64,000 nucleotides of DNA from Syntrophales bacterium (GTDB lineage: Bacteria > Desulfobacterota > Syntrophia > Syntrophales > UBA8958). The first letter of the stretch is position 1, and each line of letters starts with the position of its first letter. The position numbers were made by a program, and so were the translations under genes. This document shows positions 54,239 to 63,415 of this stretch, one piece after another. The DNA lies in the NCBI GenBank assembly GCA_026417625.1, contig JAOACW010000003.1, forward strand, positions 1 to 64,000. The letters are read 5' to 3'. The notes under the pieces are model-generated. The model saw only the letters and a program-made list of their open reading frames with translations, ran no database searches and was not told the DNA's origin.

Positions 54239-55577
54239 AATCATCCTCAGCTCTCTCAATGTCGTCTTCTCCAAAGTAATCACCCGTTTGTACCTCAATG
54301 AACACGAGTTTGTCCTTCCCGTTATTTTGTATCCTGTGCCATGCTCCTACGGGGATATTTACCGCGTCACCTGGGGACATAGATCTTTCAGTACCATCGA
54401 TGGTTACTGTGCCACTTCCTGAGATAACATACCAGTGTTCGGAACGGAATTTGTGTCTCTGATAACTTAAACGCTCCCCTGGGTATACTGTAATTCTTTT
54501 GACTTTATGGTATGAATGGTCGGACAGAATTTCATAGAACCCCCACGGTCGGTGGTCCTCTCTTTTTCTGCATTCCAGGATTTTCTCGTACACTTTAATG
54601 TAGTCATTTACCATCCTATCCACACTGAAACGTTCTTCTACCCAGAGACGGCATTGGCTCCTATCGAGGTACTGGACTAGGGGGACTTTTTCTAGCATCT
54701 CATCCACATTGGTTGTCAGAAACCCGGTGACACCATCAACAATCACCTCAGGCATACTACCTCTGTTGATGGCGATAACTGGTGTTCCGCAGGCCATTGC
54801 TTCTACTACAGAAAGACCAAACGGTTCATTGAAGTTTATGGGGTGTAAGAGCGCATAAGCACCTCCAAGGAGACGATCTCTCTCCTGGGGCCCTGCACTA
54901 CCAACGTAAACTATATCTATACCATTTAGTTTTGGTTTCACGTAGAGGTTGAAATAATCTTCATCCTGAATGATTCCTGCTATGATGAGTTTAAACCCAG
55001 TTTTTTCTGCGATTTCTATACATTCCCTCGTTCCCTTTTCGTGGTGAATTCGACCAAAAAAAAGGAGATAATCTCCTGGATCTTTCTGAAATGTGAATTT
55101 TGTTAGATCTATACCATGATGAATTGTGGCGATGTAATCAAGGGAAGGGTGTTTATCAGCCTCACTGATAGCGACGTAGAATGTTTTATTATTGTATTTT
55201 TGGTAGACAGGCAAGATCTTCGGGGAGGAAAAACCATGGATAGTGGTAACCACGGGTGTACCTGTTAGTCCGGAGTATGTGAGAGGCAGAAAATCGAAAT
55301 GATTGTGGATTATATCGAATTCATTACTCCTTTCAAAAACCTCCGATATATGTAGACATTCCCATACTTTTGGTAAAATTGATTTGTCTTCTTCGTATCC
55401 CCGAGGGCATACGCTCACCAATTTCCCCTTTGTTTGGGAATCACCTGTGGCAAATAGTGTCACGTCTATGCCTTTTTCTACAAGACCCTCTGTGAGTAGA
55501 GAAACTACGTATTCCCAGGGACCATAATGTCTAGGAGGAGTTCTCCACGCTATTGGTGCCAACATTGCAACTTTCAT
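54225..55577 (-). CDS. GT4 glycosyltransferase fused to a mannose-6-phosphate-isomerase-type cupin
   Basis: 450 residues in two parts. Residues 1-335 form a GT-B glycosyltransferase of family GT4: APIAWRTPPRHYGPWE at the donor/acceptor cleft, LLFFGRIHHEKG, and FNEPFGLSVVEAMACGTPVIA with the EX7E pattern. Residues 345-440 form a cupin like the isomerase part of type II mannose-6-phosphate isomerase/GDP-mannose pyrophosphorylases: SYQRHKFRSEHWYVISG with metal-site His and Glu, and IPVGAWHRIQN. The fusion suggests that the transferase uses or senses mannose. It overlaps the GH130 start by 14 bp. Confidence 0.88.
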   Translation of the reverse strand: MKVAMLAPIAWRTPPRHYGPWEYVVSLLTEGLVEKGIDVTLFATGDSQTKGKLVSVCPRGYEEDKSILPKVWECLHISEVFERSNEFDIIHNHFDFLPLTYSGLTGTPVVTTIHGFSSPKILPVYQKYNNKTFYVAISEADKHPSLDYIATIHHGIDLTKFTFQKDPGDYLLFFGRIHHEKGTRECIEIAEKTGFKLIIAGIIQDEDYFNLYVKPKLNGIDIVYVGSAGPQERDRLLGGAYALLHPINFNEPFGLSVVEAMACGTPVIAINRGSMPEVIVDGVTGFLTTNVDEMLEKVPLVQYLDRSQCRLWVEERFSVDRMVNDYIKVYEKILECRKREDHRPWGFYEILSDHSYHKVKRITVYPGERLSYQRHKFRSEHWYVISGSGTVTIDGTERSMSPGDAVNIPVGAWHRIQNNGKDKLVFIEVQTGDYFGEDDIERAEDDYGRA

Positions 55578-55587
55578 TGAGGTACCC

Positions 55588-56529
55588 TTAACCCTGTTGC
55601 GCTAAATAATCCAGTAAGTCCGATAGTTTGGCGGTCGCAAGAGAAATGCTTTTGTCTGCCCCTCCATAATATAAGCGGATTTCGCCGTCCGTCAATATCC
55701 AACCACAGGGAAACACAACTTTATCGACATCTCCTACCATTTCATAAGGCTCTTCCGGCGCAAATATCCATTCATCTGTTCTGGCAAGAACTCGGGTAGG
55801 GTCCTTCAGATCGAGAAGAGCAAGTCCTAGACGATAAATGCAACCACTCACCGTGGTTTTCACTCCGTGGTATAATATGATCCATCCTTTTTCGGTTTTT
55901 ATGGGAGGGGGGGATAGTCCGATTTTTCGCGCATCCCACCAAGCACCTTCTCTTGCCATGAGAAGAACCTTGTGTTTACCCCAGTGGATTAGGTCTGGAG
56001 AATAGGAAATCCACATATGTGCCCCTAGACTTGGAAATGTTGATACAGGACGGTGGATCATAATCCAGTTCCCGTTTATTCTTTCCGGAAAGAGAGCGGC
56101 GTCTTTGTTTTCCGGAGGTAGGATTACGCCGTGTCGCTCGAAGTTATTAAAGTCTTTTGTTGTCGCCAGAGAAACCACAGGGCCTAGGCGAGAGTATGCT
56201 GTGTAAACAATTGCCCAGCAGTTTTTTTCTTTAAGGTAGGTAATTCTCGCATCTTCAATCCCCCATTCCTCTTCAGGATGTCTTTTGGGATCAGGTATCA
56301 ATGTGGGTTTAGGGTCTATCGCCCAGTTTTTTATGCCGTCTTGGCTCCTTGCTGCAGTAAAATGAGAAATACCACGTCGGTCCTCCACCCTCATTAAAAG
56401 GAGAGTGGCTCCGTCGACAAGTGTAGCTCCCGCGTTGAATACTGAGTTTGCTGAATATGGAAGATCATCTACCTGTATTATAGGATTTCCAGGATATCTT
56501 ACGAACAGCTCTTTCTTCGTGTACTTCAT
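55588..56529 (-). CDS. GH130 family glycoside phosphorylase/hydrolase (copy 2)
   Basis: Second GH130 enzyme, 313 residues, clearly paralogous to copy 1. NPIIQ, ANSVFNAGATLVDG, WGIEDARITYL (catalytic Asp; Ala replaces Pro of copy 1), MWISYSPDLIHWG and KIGLSPPPIKTEKGWIILYHGV are visible. No signal peptide. The two copies probably differ in chain length or linkage preference (inference). Located between two glycosyltransferases; 10 bp before the cupin fusion gene. Confidence 0.88.
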   Translation of the reverse strand: MKYTKKELFVRYPGNPIIQVDDLPYSANSVFNAGATLVDGATLLLMRVEDRRGISHFTAARSQDGIKNWAIDPKPTLIPDPKRHPEEEWGIEDARITYLKEKNCWAIVYTAYSRLGPVVSLATTKDFNNFERHGVILPPENKDAALFPERINGNWIMIHRPVSTFPSLGAHMWISYSPDLIHWGKHKVLLMAREGAWWDARKIGLSPPPIKTEKGWIILYHGVKTTVSGCIYRLGLALLDLKDPTRVLARTDEWIFAPEEPYEMVGDVDKVVFPCGWILTDGEIRLYYGGADKSISLATAKLSDLLDYLAQQG

Positions 56530-56589
56530 GTTAATTTTATACTTCTTTACTTTTAGAGAACTACCGAGTATTAGACATTTGGTAATAAC

Positions 56590-57831
56590 TCAGAACTCTG
56601 ATTCCAACTCCACAGGTTTGCCCGTTTTTACAGCTTTGTTGGCGAGTTCGTAAGCCTCATTGTACTTCTTTGCGATTACTTCCCAGGAGACAACGTTTTC
56701 GAGGTAATGTTTTAAATTTTTTCTGAGCTTCAGGCGGAGTTCCTCACATGAGGCTAGGAGAACGATTTTATCCTTTAGCATTTCTCTATTTGTGAACAAG
56801 AGTCCTCCTTCGCTTTCAATTGTTTGTGCCGTTAAACCTTCCATCGGGGCTGTTGTTATGTACGGCCTGTTGACCGATATTATTCGCGCTAATGTTCCGG
56901 ATTGTGTTTCATCAACCGTGGGTAGTACTACAAAATCACAAACTGCTATCATTTTGTAGTAATCGTCACCACGGGGTATGAATTCTCTGTAGTGGGCAAT
57001 GCCTTTTTTCTCCAGGTATTTTAGTTCTTGTGTCCAGACTTCGTAATCGCTTCGATGTGCGGGATCGCGCATAGCTCCCGCCGCCAATAAATCCCAGTCT
57101 TTACCCGTTTTTTCTTTCAGAATTTGGTAAAGTTCCTCCCACATTTTCAGTAAGATGTCCCATCTTTTATTCGACTGTATCCATCCTACCATGCCCACTA
57201 TATTCTCTGCCATTCCTACTAGATCCAGTCCGAGTTCCTTTCTAAGAAGAGGGATTTCTTCGTCGCTCCACTGTTTATCAGGTCGAGCCCCGTGAGGAAC
57301 TACCATTATGTTCTGTGGTATGGGCCATTCTCTGCACCGGAAGTTCCAGTCAAGTCGCCATCTCTGGTAGTGGCATTTAAAAAGGACTACGTGGCTTCGT
57401 TGACATACTTTGAATATAAAATCTGCTTCAAAATCGCTGAGTCTACCGTGTACTGTATGGGGCTCAACTACGATAGGACGGTCTCCTATGGCTTCCAGCA
57501 GGGCAAGAAAACCATCATTGCCATCACCTATGCCACGGCTATCACAGTGTTCATACAGGCCGTATTCGTGTTGGATGTGTACTACGTATGGGTCCAGCTC
57601 TTTAACTTTATCGGCAACTGGTTTCCACCAGTTGCTCTGCTTGGGGTCTATAATTGGAAAGACCCCATCGCCTTCTCCATCGGTGTGGCTTATGACAAAC
57701 ACTGCGCGATGGGGATTTGCTTTCTGGATGAATTCCCTTGCCTCTTCGCAGAAAGTGGCTATTCCACATAATCTGGGAGGATATGAGCTAATCATGATAA
57801 TGGGCTTATTTCGCAATGGCAAATCCCTCAT
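56590..57831 (-). CDS. GT4-like glycosyltransferase
   Basis: About 413 residues with GT-B fold features. The N-terminal SSYPPRLCGIATFCEEAREF resembles the start of the next protein (PRRCGIATFTTDLL), so the two are paralogues. VVHIQHEYGLYEH, EPHTVHGRL, MVVPHGARPD and GMVGWIQSNKRWDILLKMW match retaining GT4 enzymes. The C-terminal EX7E-like site is modified around DETQSGTLARIISV. Start codon uncertain (ATG 57831 chosen; TTG 57843 and ATG 57795 possible). Donor unknown; GDP-mannose would fit the operon. Confidence 0.82.
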   Translation of the reverse strand: MRDLPLRNKPIIMISSYPPRLCGIATFCEEAREFIQKANPHRAVFVISHTDGEGDGVFPIIDPKQSNWWKPVADKVKELDPYVVHIQHEYGLYEHCDSRGIGDGNDGFLALLEAIGDRPIVVEPHTVHGRLSDFEADFIFKVCQRSHVVLFKCHYQRWRLDWNFRCREWPIPQNIMVVPHGARPDKQWSDEEIPLLRKELGLDLVGMAENIVGMVGWIQSNKRWDILLKMWEELYQILKEKTGKDWDLLAAGAMRDPAHRSDYEVWTQELKYLEKKGIAHYREFIPRGDDYYKMIAVCDFVVLPTVDETQSGTLARIISVNRPYITTAPMEGLTAQTIESEGGLLFTNREMLKDKIVLLASCEELRLKLRKNLKHYLENVVSWEVIAKKYNEAYELANKAVKTGKPVELESEF

Positions 57832-60157
57832 TGGTGTTTTCAAATTTGTTGGAAAATTTGTTCTCTAATTTGTCCTCAGCCTCCACAGAAATCTGTACGC
57901 TCCTGATCTGGTACATCGTCATAAAGGAAAGAAAGCATGCCAAAGTTGATTCGGCGCCCTGATTACGGTTGGGTCCATCAGCATGGAGTCCGTCGCAACA
58001 ACCACCTGTGCGGTGATCGTAGAGAGGTACGTTGAGATCGTTTCTTCCTAGGAACCATTCCAAACACAGCTGGGCTTTATCTATCCATCGGGGGTCCTTA
58101 GTAATGTTGTAAGCCTCTCTACAGGCGACAATGATATTGAAGGCCTCTATGGGCTGCTGATCAAAACGGGCCTTTGGACCTCCTTTGCAGTACCAACCGT
58201 TGTTTCCAATGGGAACAAAGTGCCCTTTTGAATCTGTCTGGATATCGATGAGCCATTCCAGTGAACGTAGACCAGCTTCTACCATATCCTGTCTTTGCAT
58301 GGCGTGTCCCGATATAAGTAACGCGTGGGAGATCCTTCCATTCGCGTATGTCACTTTTTCTTCGATCCATGGCCAACCGTCGGAGGCATTTTGCTGATAC
58401 AACTGAAATAGTTTTTCTGCAACTGTATCTCTTATACGACGTACTTCACTCGCCCCGCCGAATCTCTTCAAATATGCATTTATGCCCGTTAGTGCGAAGG
58501 CCCAAGCCCTAGGTGAGCTAAAATCCTTCAATGCAGGTAAAGCCATCTCAAATAGCATTTGTGCTGCACACCGAATGTCATCAGAATCGGAAATAGCAAC
58601 TGTTTCTCCAAGTGCCCAAAGAGCACGACCGTGGCTATCTTCTGACCCGACTTCTTCCATCCATTGTCTGTCGTATCCCATGAAATTACGGAAACAGCGT
58701 TTCTCTTTATTGAAGGCATGGAGCAGGAAACTTAGGTAAGTGCAAGCCAGGTTCGTAACCGTGAGGCTATCAGCTATGAGATCGTTTGCCATGAGAACTG
58801 CAATTAAAGCTCGGGCATTGTCATCCGTGCAGTAACCGTAGTATCGGTCGGGCACGATATACTTGGCATGCTGCATGATGCCTACGTTGTCCGTTAGTCT
58901 AATTATGTGATCCAGCTTTATCTGTGGTATTTCCCGAGGTATTGCTGCCATGGTTTTGGTCTGGAAAACAGGTCGCGGGGTTCTTTCCCTTTCCTGTTTC
59001 ACTTCACTCAGTACTTCGAGATACTTTCTCGCCACTTCTTTCCATACCATATTCCTGCAAAAAGTGTAGGCCCGCTTACGGACTGCGTGACGTTCTACTT
59101 CGTTTTGGAGAAGATCATTTACCTGCTCTGCAAGTGCTTCTGGATTCTGAAAGGGGACGAGGCGTCCCCGTCCTTGGGCAAGCATCTCCTCGGCGTACCA
59201 GTAAGGAGTGGAAATGGTTGCTTTTCCACATCCTAGGGCGTAAGCCAAAGTGCCTGAGACAATCTGTTCTTTGTTTACATATGGTGTCACGTAGATATCT
59301 GCTGTGCCTAAGAATTCGCACAGTTCTTTCAAGTCTACGAATCGGTTGTGAAAGATGATATGTTGAGCAACGTTGTTTTCCCGCGCTTTTCTCTGGAGAA
59401 ACAGGCGATAAGCCTCACCTTGTTCTCTCTTTATATGCGGATGTGTTGCTCCAAGCACTATGTAAACAACGTCGGGGTGCTCTTTAACTATGTAGGGTAG
59501 GGCGTCTATCATGGTTTCGATTCCTTTACCTGGTGAAAGCAGACCGAAGGTAAGTATGACTTTACGCCCTTCAACACCAAACTGATCTTTGTAGAAATTT
59601 GGATCTATGAAGGGCACATCTGGGATTCCGTGATGTATCATCACAATCTTCTCTCGCGGAACTTTGTAGACGTCCATCAGGATGTCAATTGCTCTATTAC
59701 TCATGACTACGAGTTTATCCGAAAATTGCGCTATGTGTTTCATTACGCTTAACTGACCTGGAGACGGTGAGCTTAAAACCGTATGAAGGGTTGTTATCAC
59801 AGGCATTCTGAGTGTGGCCAGTAGCTCCAGTATGTGGGAACCGTACTCTCCTCCGAAAATTCCGTATTCATGCTGGAGACAAACAACGTCCACTCTGTTC
59901 ATATTTAGAAAATCGGCGGCTAATCTGTACTCATCTAGCGCCCATTGATTCACTTCAAATCGTACCTGGGGTGGATATTGATAACCTTCGGGAATGTCAT
60001 TCATAACTACCGCCCAGCATTCAAGGTAGGGATCTTCCTCCTTGAGAGCAGTGAGAAGATCGGTGGTGAATGTAGCAATGCCACAACGGCGTGGTATGAA
60101 GTTGCCTATCATAACTACTTTGCGTAAATTAGACTGATAAATCGAAGACTTCAGCAT
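57806..60157 (-). CDS. Two-domain protein: GT4 glycosyltransferase plus C-terminal (alpha/alpha)6 glycosidase-like domain
   Basis: 783 residues. Residues 12-400 are a GT4 glycosyltransferase (GNFIPRRCGIATFTTDLL, LQHEYGIFGGEYG, HHGIPDVPF, TFGLLSPGKGIETMIDALP). Residues 430-760 are a helical domain with six-hairpin features: CTDDNARALIAV, GSEDSHGRALWALGE, DGWPWIEEKVTYANGRISHALL, and TGGCCDGLHADGPNRNQGAES, with acidic residues that could be catalytic. A chain-making and a chain-trimming or chain-binding activity would thus be in one polypeptide. First gene of the operon, with strong AAGGAGG and a consensus-like promoter upstream. Confidence 0.82.
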   Translation of the reverse strand: MLKSSIYQSNLRKVVMIGNFIPRRCGIATFTTDLLTALKEEDPYLECWAVVMNDIPEGYQYPPQVRFEVNQWALDEYRLAADFLNMNRVDVVCLQHEYGIFGGEYGSHILELLATLRMPVITTLHTVLSSPSPGQLSVMKHIAQFSDKLVVMSNRAIDILMDVYKVPREKIVMIHHGIPDVPFIDPNFYKDQFGVEGRKVILTFGLLSPGKGIETMIDALPYIVKEHPDVVYIVLGATHPHIKREQGEAYRLFLQRKARENNVAQHIIFHNRFVDLKELCEFLGTADIYVTPYVNKEQIVSGTLAYALGCGKATISTPYWYAEEMLAQGRGRLVPFQNPEALAEQVNDLLQNEVERHAVRKRAYTFCRNMVWKEVARKYLEVLSEVKQERERTPRPVFQTKTMAAIPREIPQIKLDHIIRLTDNVGIMQHAKYIVPDRYYGYCTDDNARALIAVLMANDLIADSLTVTNLACTYLSFLLHAFNKEKRCFRNFMGYDRQWMEEVGSEDSHGRALWALGETVAISDSDDIRCAAQMLFEMALPALKDFSSPRAWAFALTGINAYLKRFGGASEVRRIRDTVAEKLFQLYQQNASDGWPWIEEKVTYANGRISHALLISGHAMQRQDMVEAGLRSLEWLIDIQTDSKGHFVPIGNNGWYCKGGPKARFDQQPIEAFNIIVACREAYNITKDPRWIDKAQLCLEWFLGRNDLNVPLYDHRTGGCCDGLHADGPNRNQGAESTLACFLSFMTMYQIRSVQISVEAEDKLENKFSNKFENTNEGFAIAK

Positions 60158-60230
60158 AGTGTTCCTCCTTGCGCATAGTAATGAGGAATCGTGTGTTTAC
60201 ACTACTAAAAGTGGAAGAACTCTATGCTTT

Positions 60231-60258
60231 ATGATAGGCTCCAAGTGCAGTATGTCAA
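60231..60258 (-). promoter_or_regulatory. Sigma-70-type promoter of the GT4/GH130 operon
   Basis: On the minus strand a perfect TTGACA (60253-60258) and TATCAT (60231-60236) are 16 bp apart. The transcript would have a leader of about 65 bases that holds the small inverted repeat GTGTTTACAC (60193-60202) and a strong AAGGAGG. The rest of the 180-bp gap shows only a weak imperfect hairpin after the NuoF-GltD fusion gene. Confidence 0.72.
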
Positions 60259-60337
60259 GGGTCGGCATACGAATTTGCAATTAGAGAAGAGTAGGACAAA
60301 GTTAAAATTGAACTTCACCCCCTTCACTCTCTAAGGG

Positions 60338-63300
60338 TTAAATTTCAGCGTCACATCTTAGACATCTACAGGCTTCTTTTATAGCTTTTTCTTTAGTGTA
60401 CCCCAATTCCACCTCCGAGAAGTTCCTTTTTCTTTCAACGATAGAAAGTTCCGGCATTTTTTCCTGTGGTGATTCTATAGTTTCCTCATCTATTTCGAAG
60501 GGAATTTCTATTTTCTCTTCTTCTGGTTCCTCCCAGGGAGGTTCCCCTTTTGCCTTTCTTATCTCGGCATCGATTTCCTGGGCAGCCTGTTTACCAGCTG
60601 CTATTGCTTCAATTACCGTTGCGGGCCCTGTCACCGCGTCTCCGCCTGCGTAGAAGCGTGCTGATGTGGTTTTTGTTTTACTTCCAGTTTGGATCTCAAA
60701 CAGGTTCCATCTATTTGTAGTTATACCACTTTCGGAGGGGACAAAAGATAAATCCGGTGACTGACCAATTGCGGCTATTACTGCGTCCACCGCTAGGGTA
60801 AATTCAGAACCCTTGATGGGGATAGGTTTACGGCGCCCGCTGTTATCAAAATCTCCCAATCGCATTCGCTCACAGGTGATACCTGTTACTTTTCCATCCT
60901 TTCCCTCAATCCTGAGGGGGGCCACAAGGAACTCTATTTTGATACCCTCTTCTTCTGCAGCTTTTACTTCTTCCTCTGCTGCCGGCATGTCTTTTCGTTC
61001 TCTGCGGTAGAGAATAGTGACTTCAGCACCGAGACGAAGGGCGACCCGTGCGGCATCTATAGCCGAGTTTCCTCCACCCACGACAGCCACTTTTGATCCC
61101 AAGGTCTTCTCCTTCTTCAACCACTGTTCTTCGTGTAGATTGAAATCTCTTAAGAATTCCACGCCACCGTAAACACCGTTCAGGTTCTCCCCCGGAACAC
61201 CTAGTCTTTGGCTTTTATGAGCACCCGGTGCCATAAAGACGTAGTCATAATTCTCACTTATCTTTTCAAAGGGGATGTCTTTTCCTATGCGGGTGTTGCA
61301 TATAATGTCCACGCCGAGAGCCTTAATATTTTCTATTTCCTTAGCCAATATCTCTCGTGGCAGTCGGTATGAAGGAATGGCCCATCTTAACATTCCACCT
61401 GGTTCTGGCAGCTCTTCGTAGACGGTAACTTTGTATCCTCTAATGGCGAGCTCACGCGCAGCGGTAAGTCCCGCCGGTCCAGCACCCACAATGGCGATAC
61501 GCTCTTTCCGAGTTACAGGTACCGGTTGAACCACCGGAGGCTTTGCGTTGTCTGTGATGAAGCGCTTTAGATATTTGATTGCCACAGGTGCATCCAACTT
61601 CCCTCTCCTGCATTTTGATTGGCATTTGTGATCGCAAACCCTACCGCATACTGAGGGGAACGGATTTGTCCTTAAAAGTACCTTATATGCATCGTCGAAG
61701 CGTTGAGCGCGGATCAGTGCGATGTAAGCGGGAATATCCATTTCTACCGGACAAGTATGTTGACAGGGTGATTTAAACAGGGCTCCGCACACGGCAGCGT
61801 CGCAGTGGCGATATTTGATGTGATCTTCGTATTCTTTTCTGAAATAGCGAATAGTACTTAAAACTGGATTCGGTGCTGTTTGGCCGAGCCCGCATAGTGA
61901 AGTGGCCTTAATAGTTTGAGCCATTTCTTCCAAAAGTTCAATATCTCCTTCTTTGCCTTTACCAAGCGTAATGTTTGTGAGTATCTCCAACATACGTCTA
62001 GTTCCCTCACGGCAGGGAACACACTTGCCACAGGACTCATCTTGGCAGAATTCCATGAAGAATCTTGCCATGTCAACTGCACATGTGTCTTCGTTCATAA
62101 CGATGAGCCCGCCGGAACCCATAATAGCGCCAAGTTCGGTTACCGTTTCGTAGTCGACAGGGGCGTTTAGATGCTGGATAGGAATGCATCCACCGGAGGG
62201 TCCCCCTAGCTGGGCCGCTTTAAATCTTTTCCCCTTGGGGATTCCCCCTCCAATGTCGTAGACTATGGTTCCCAGTGTCGTTCCCATGGGGACTTCCACT
62301 AGTCCTACGTTATTTACGTCTCCTGTAAGGGCGAACACCTTAGTTCCTTTGCTTTTCTCCGTACCCACGCTTGCAAACCAATGAGCGCCATGGCGGATGA
62401 TAAGGGGAACGTTGGCAAATGTCTCAACATTGTTCAGGATGGATGGTTTCTGCCAGAGACCAGAAACGGCGGGAAAAGGTGGACGCGGTCTTGGCATGCC
62501 CCTTTTCCCTTCGATGGAAGTCATAAGGGCCGTCTCCTCACCACAAACAAATGCACCTGCCCCTTGATAGATCTCTATATCGAATTCAAATCCGGTTCCT
62601 AAGATGTCTTTACCTAAAAGACCAAGTTCCTTGGCCTGGGTAATGGCTATATTTAGACGATGGATGGCGAGGGGATATTCAGCACGACAGTATATATATC
62701 CCTGTTTGGAACCAATGGCTTTTGCCGCAATTATCATTCCTTCAAGAACAGCATGAGGATCTGCCTCAAGAATAGAGCGATCCATGAAAGCCCCAGGATC
62801 ACCTTCGTCTGCGTTACATATGACGTATTTTATATCGCCTGGCGATGAAGCACAGAACTTCCACTTCAGACCCGTTGGGAAGCCTGCTCCTCCCCGGCCC
62901 CTGAGACCGGAAGCGGTAATTTCACTTATTATTTCTTCAGGGGTCATATCAGTAAGTGCTTTCGCGAGTGCCAGATAACCATCTCGCGCTATGTATTCTT
63001 CGATATTTTCAGGATCGATTAGACCTCTATTTCTTAGTACACGCAGTTCTTGAAGGGCAAAGAAAGGGATGTCACGCATTCTAGGTATAACTTCCTCTGT
63101 AGATGGTTCTTTATATAGGAGTCTTTCAAGAACCCGTCCTTTAAGGAAGTGTTCCTCCACCAGTTCAGGGATATCTTCGGGTTTAACCGTCATGTACACA
63201 ATACCCTCGGGATAAACCACCAAGATGGGACCCATTGCGCAAAAACCGTTGCAACCAGTTTCAACGACTTTGATTTCTCTGGTGAGGTTTTTCCTTTCGA

Positions 63301-63394
63301 GTTCTTCGATCAACTTTTCTCTGATCTTGATGCTACCTGACGCATGACAACCTGTACCACCACATACAAGCACATGGGAACGAAACACTCTCAT
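60338..63394 (-). CDS. NuoF/HydB-GltD fusion: NAD(P)H-dependent iron-sulfur flavoprotein
   Basis: 1018 residues with several redox modules. Residues 1-85: thioredoxin-like [2Fe-2S] domain with C11, C16, C48 and C52. About 110-440: NuoF-like FMN/NADH domain (LRGRGGAGFPTGLKWKF, GAGAFVCGEETALM) and SLBB. About 450-500: [4Fe-4S] site ESCGKCVPCREGT. About 535-620: GltD-type double cluster domain (CQHTCPVEMDIPAY, CGRVCDHKCQSKCRRG). About 630-920: FAD/NAD(P) domain (IAIVGAGPAGLTAARELA, VAVVGGGNSAIDAARVA). The C-terminus CRCLRCDAEI may bind iron. Probably the pyridine-nucleotide hub of a cytoplasmic oxidoreductase, perhaps electron-bifurcating with hydrogenase or formate dehydrogenase. Confidence 0.9.
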   Translation of the reverse strand: MRVFRSHVLVCGGTGCHASGSIKIREKLIEELERKNLTREIKVVETGCNGFCAMGPILVVYPEGIVYMTVKPEDIPELVEEHFLKGRVLERLLYKEPSTEEVIPRMRDIPFFALQELRVLRNRGLIDPENIEEYIARDGYLALAKALTDMTPEEIISEITASGLRGRGGAGFPTGLKWKFCASSPGDIKYVICNADEGDPGAFMDRSILEADPHAVLEGMIIAAKAIGSKQGYIYCRAEYPLAIHRLNIAITQAKELGLLGKDILGTGFEFDIEIYQGAGAFVCGEETALMTSIEGKRGMPRPRPPFPAVSGLWQKPSILNNVETFANVPLIIRHGAHWFASVGTEKSKGTKVFALTGDVNNVGLVEVPMGTTLGTIVYDIGGGIPKGKRFKAAQLGGPSGGCIPIQHLNAPVDYETVTELGAIMGSGGLIVMNEDTCAVDMARFFMEFCQDESCGKCVPCREGTRRMLEILTNITLGKGKEGDIELLEEMAQTIKATSLCGLGQTAPNPVLSTIRYFRKEYEDHIKYRHCDAAVCGALFKSPCQHTCPVEMDIPAYIALIRAQRFDDAYKVLLRTNPFPSVCGRVCDHKCQSKCRRGKLDAPVAIKYLKRFITDNAKPPVVQPVPVTRKERIAIVGAGPAGLTAARELAIRGYKVTVYEELPEPGGMLRWAIPSYRLPREILAKEIENIKALGVDIICNTRIGKDIPFEKISENYDYVFMAPGAHKSQRLGVPGENLNGVYGGVEFLRDFNLHEEQWLKKEKTLGSKVAVVGGGNSAIDAARVALRLGAEVTILYRRERKDMPAAEEEVKAAEEEGIKIEFLVAPLRIEGKDGKVTGITCERMRLGDFDNSGRRKPIPIKGSEFTLAVDAVIAAIGQSPDLSFVPSESGITTNRWNLFEIQTGSKTKTTSARFYAGGDAVTGPATVIEAIAAGKQAAQEIDAEIRKAKGEPPWEEPEEEKIEIPFEIDEETIESPQEKMPELSIVERKRNFSEVELGYTKEKAIKEACRCLRCDAEI

Positions 63395-63415
63395 TTTTGA
63401 TTTTGACCTCCTTTG

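Noticed and set aside
57292-57868. Long open frames of 150-160 codons on the + strand
   Set aside because: They are antisense to conserved glycosyltransferase coding sequence and contain low-complexity translations without any domain.
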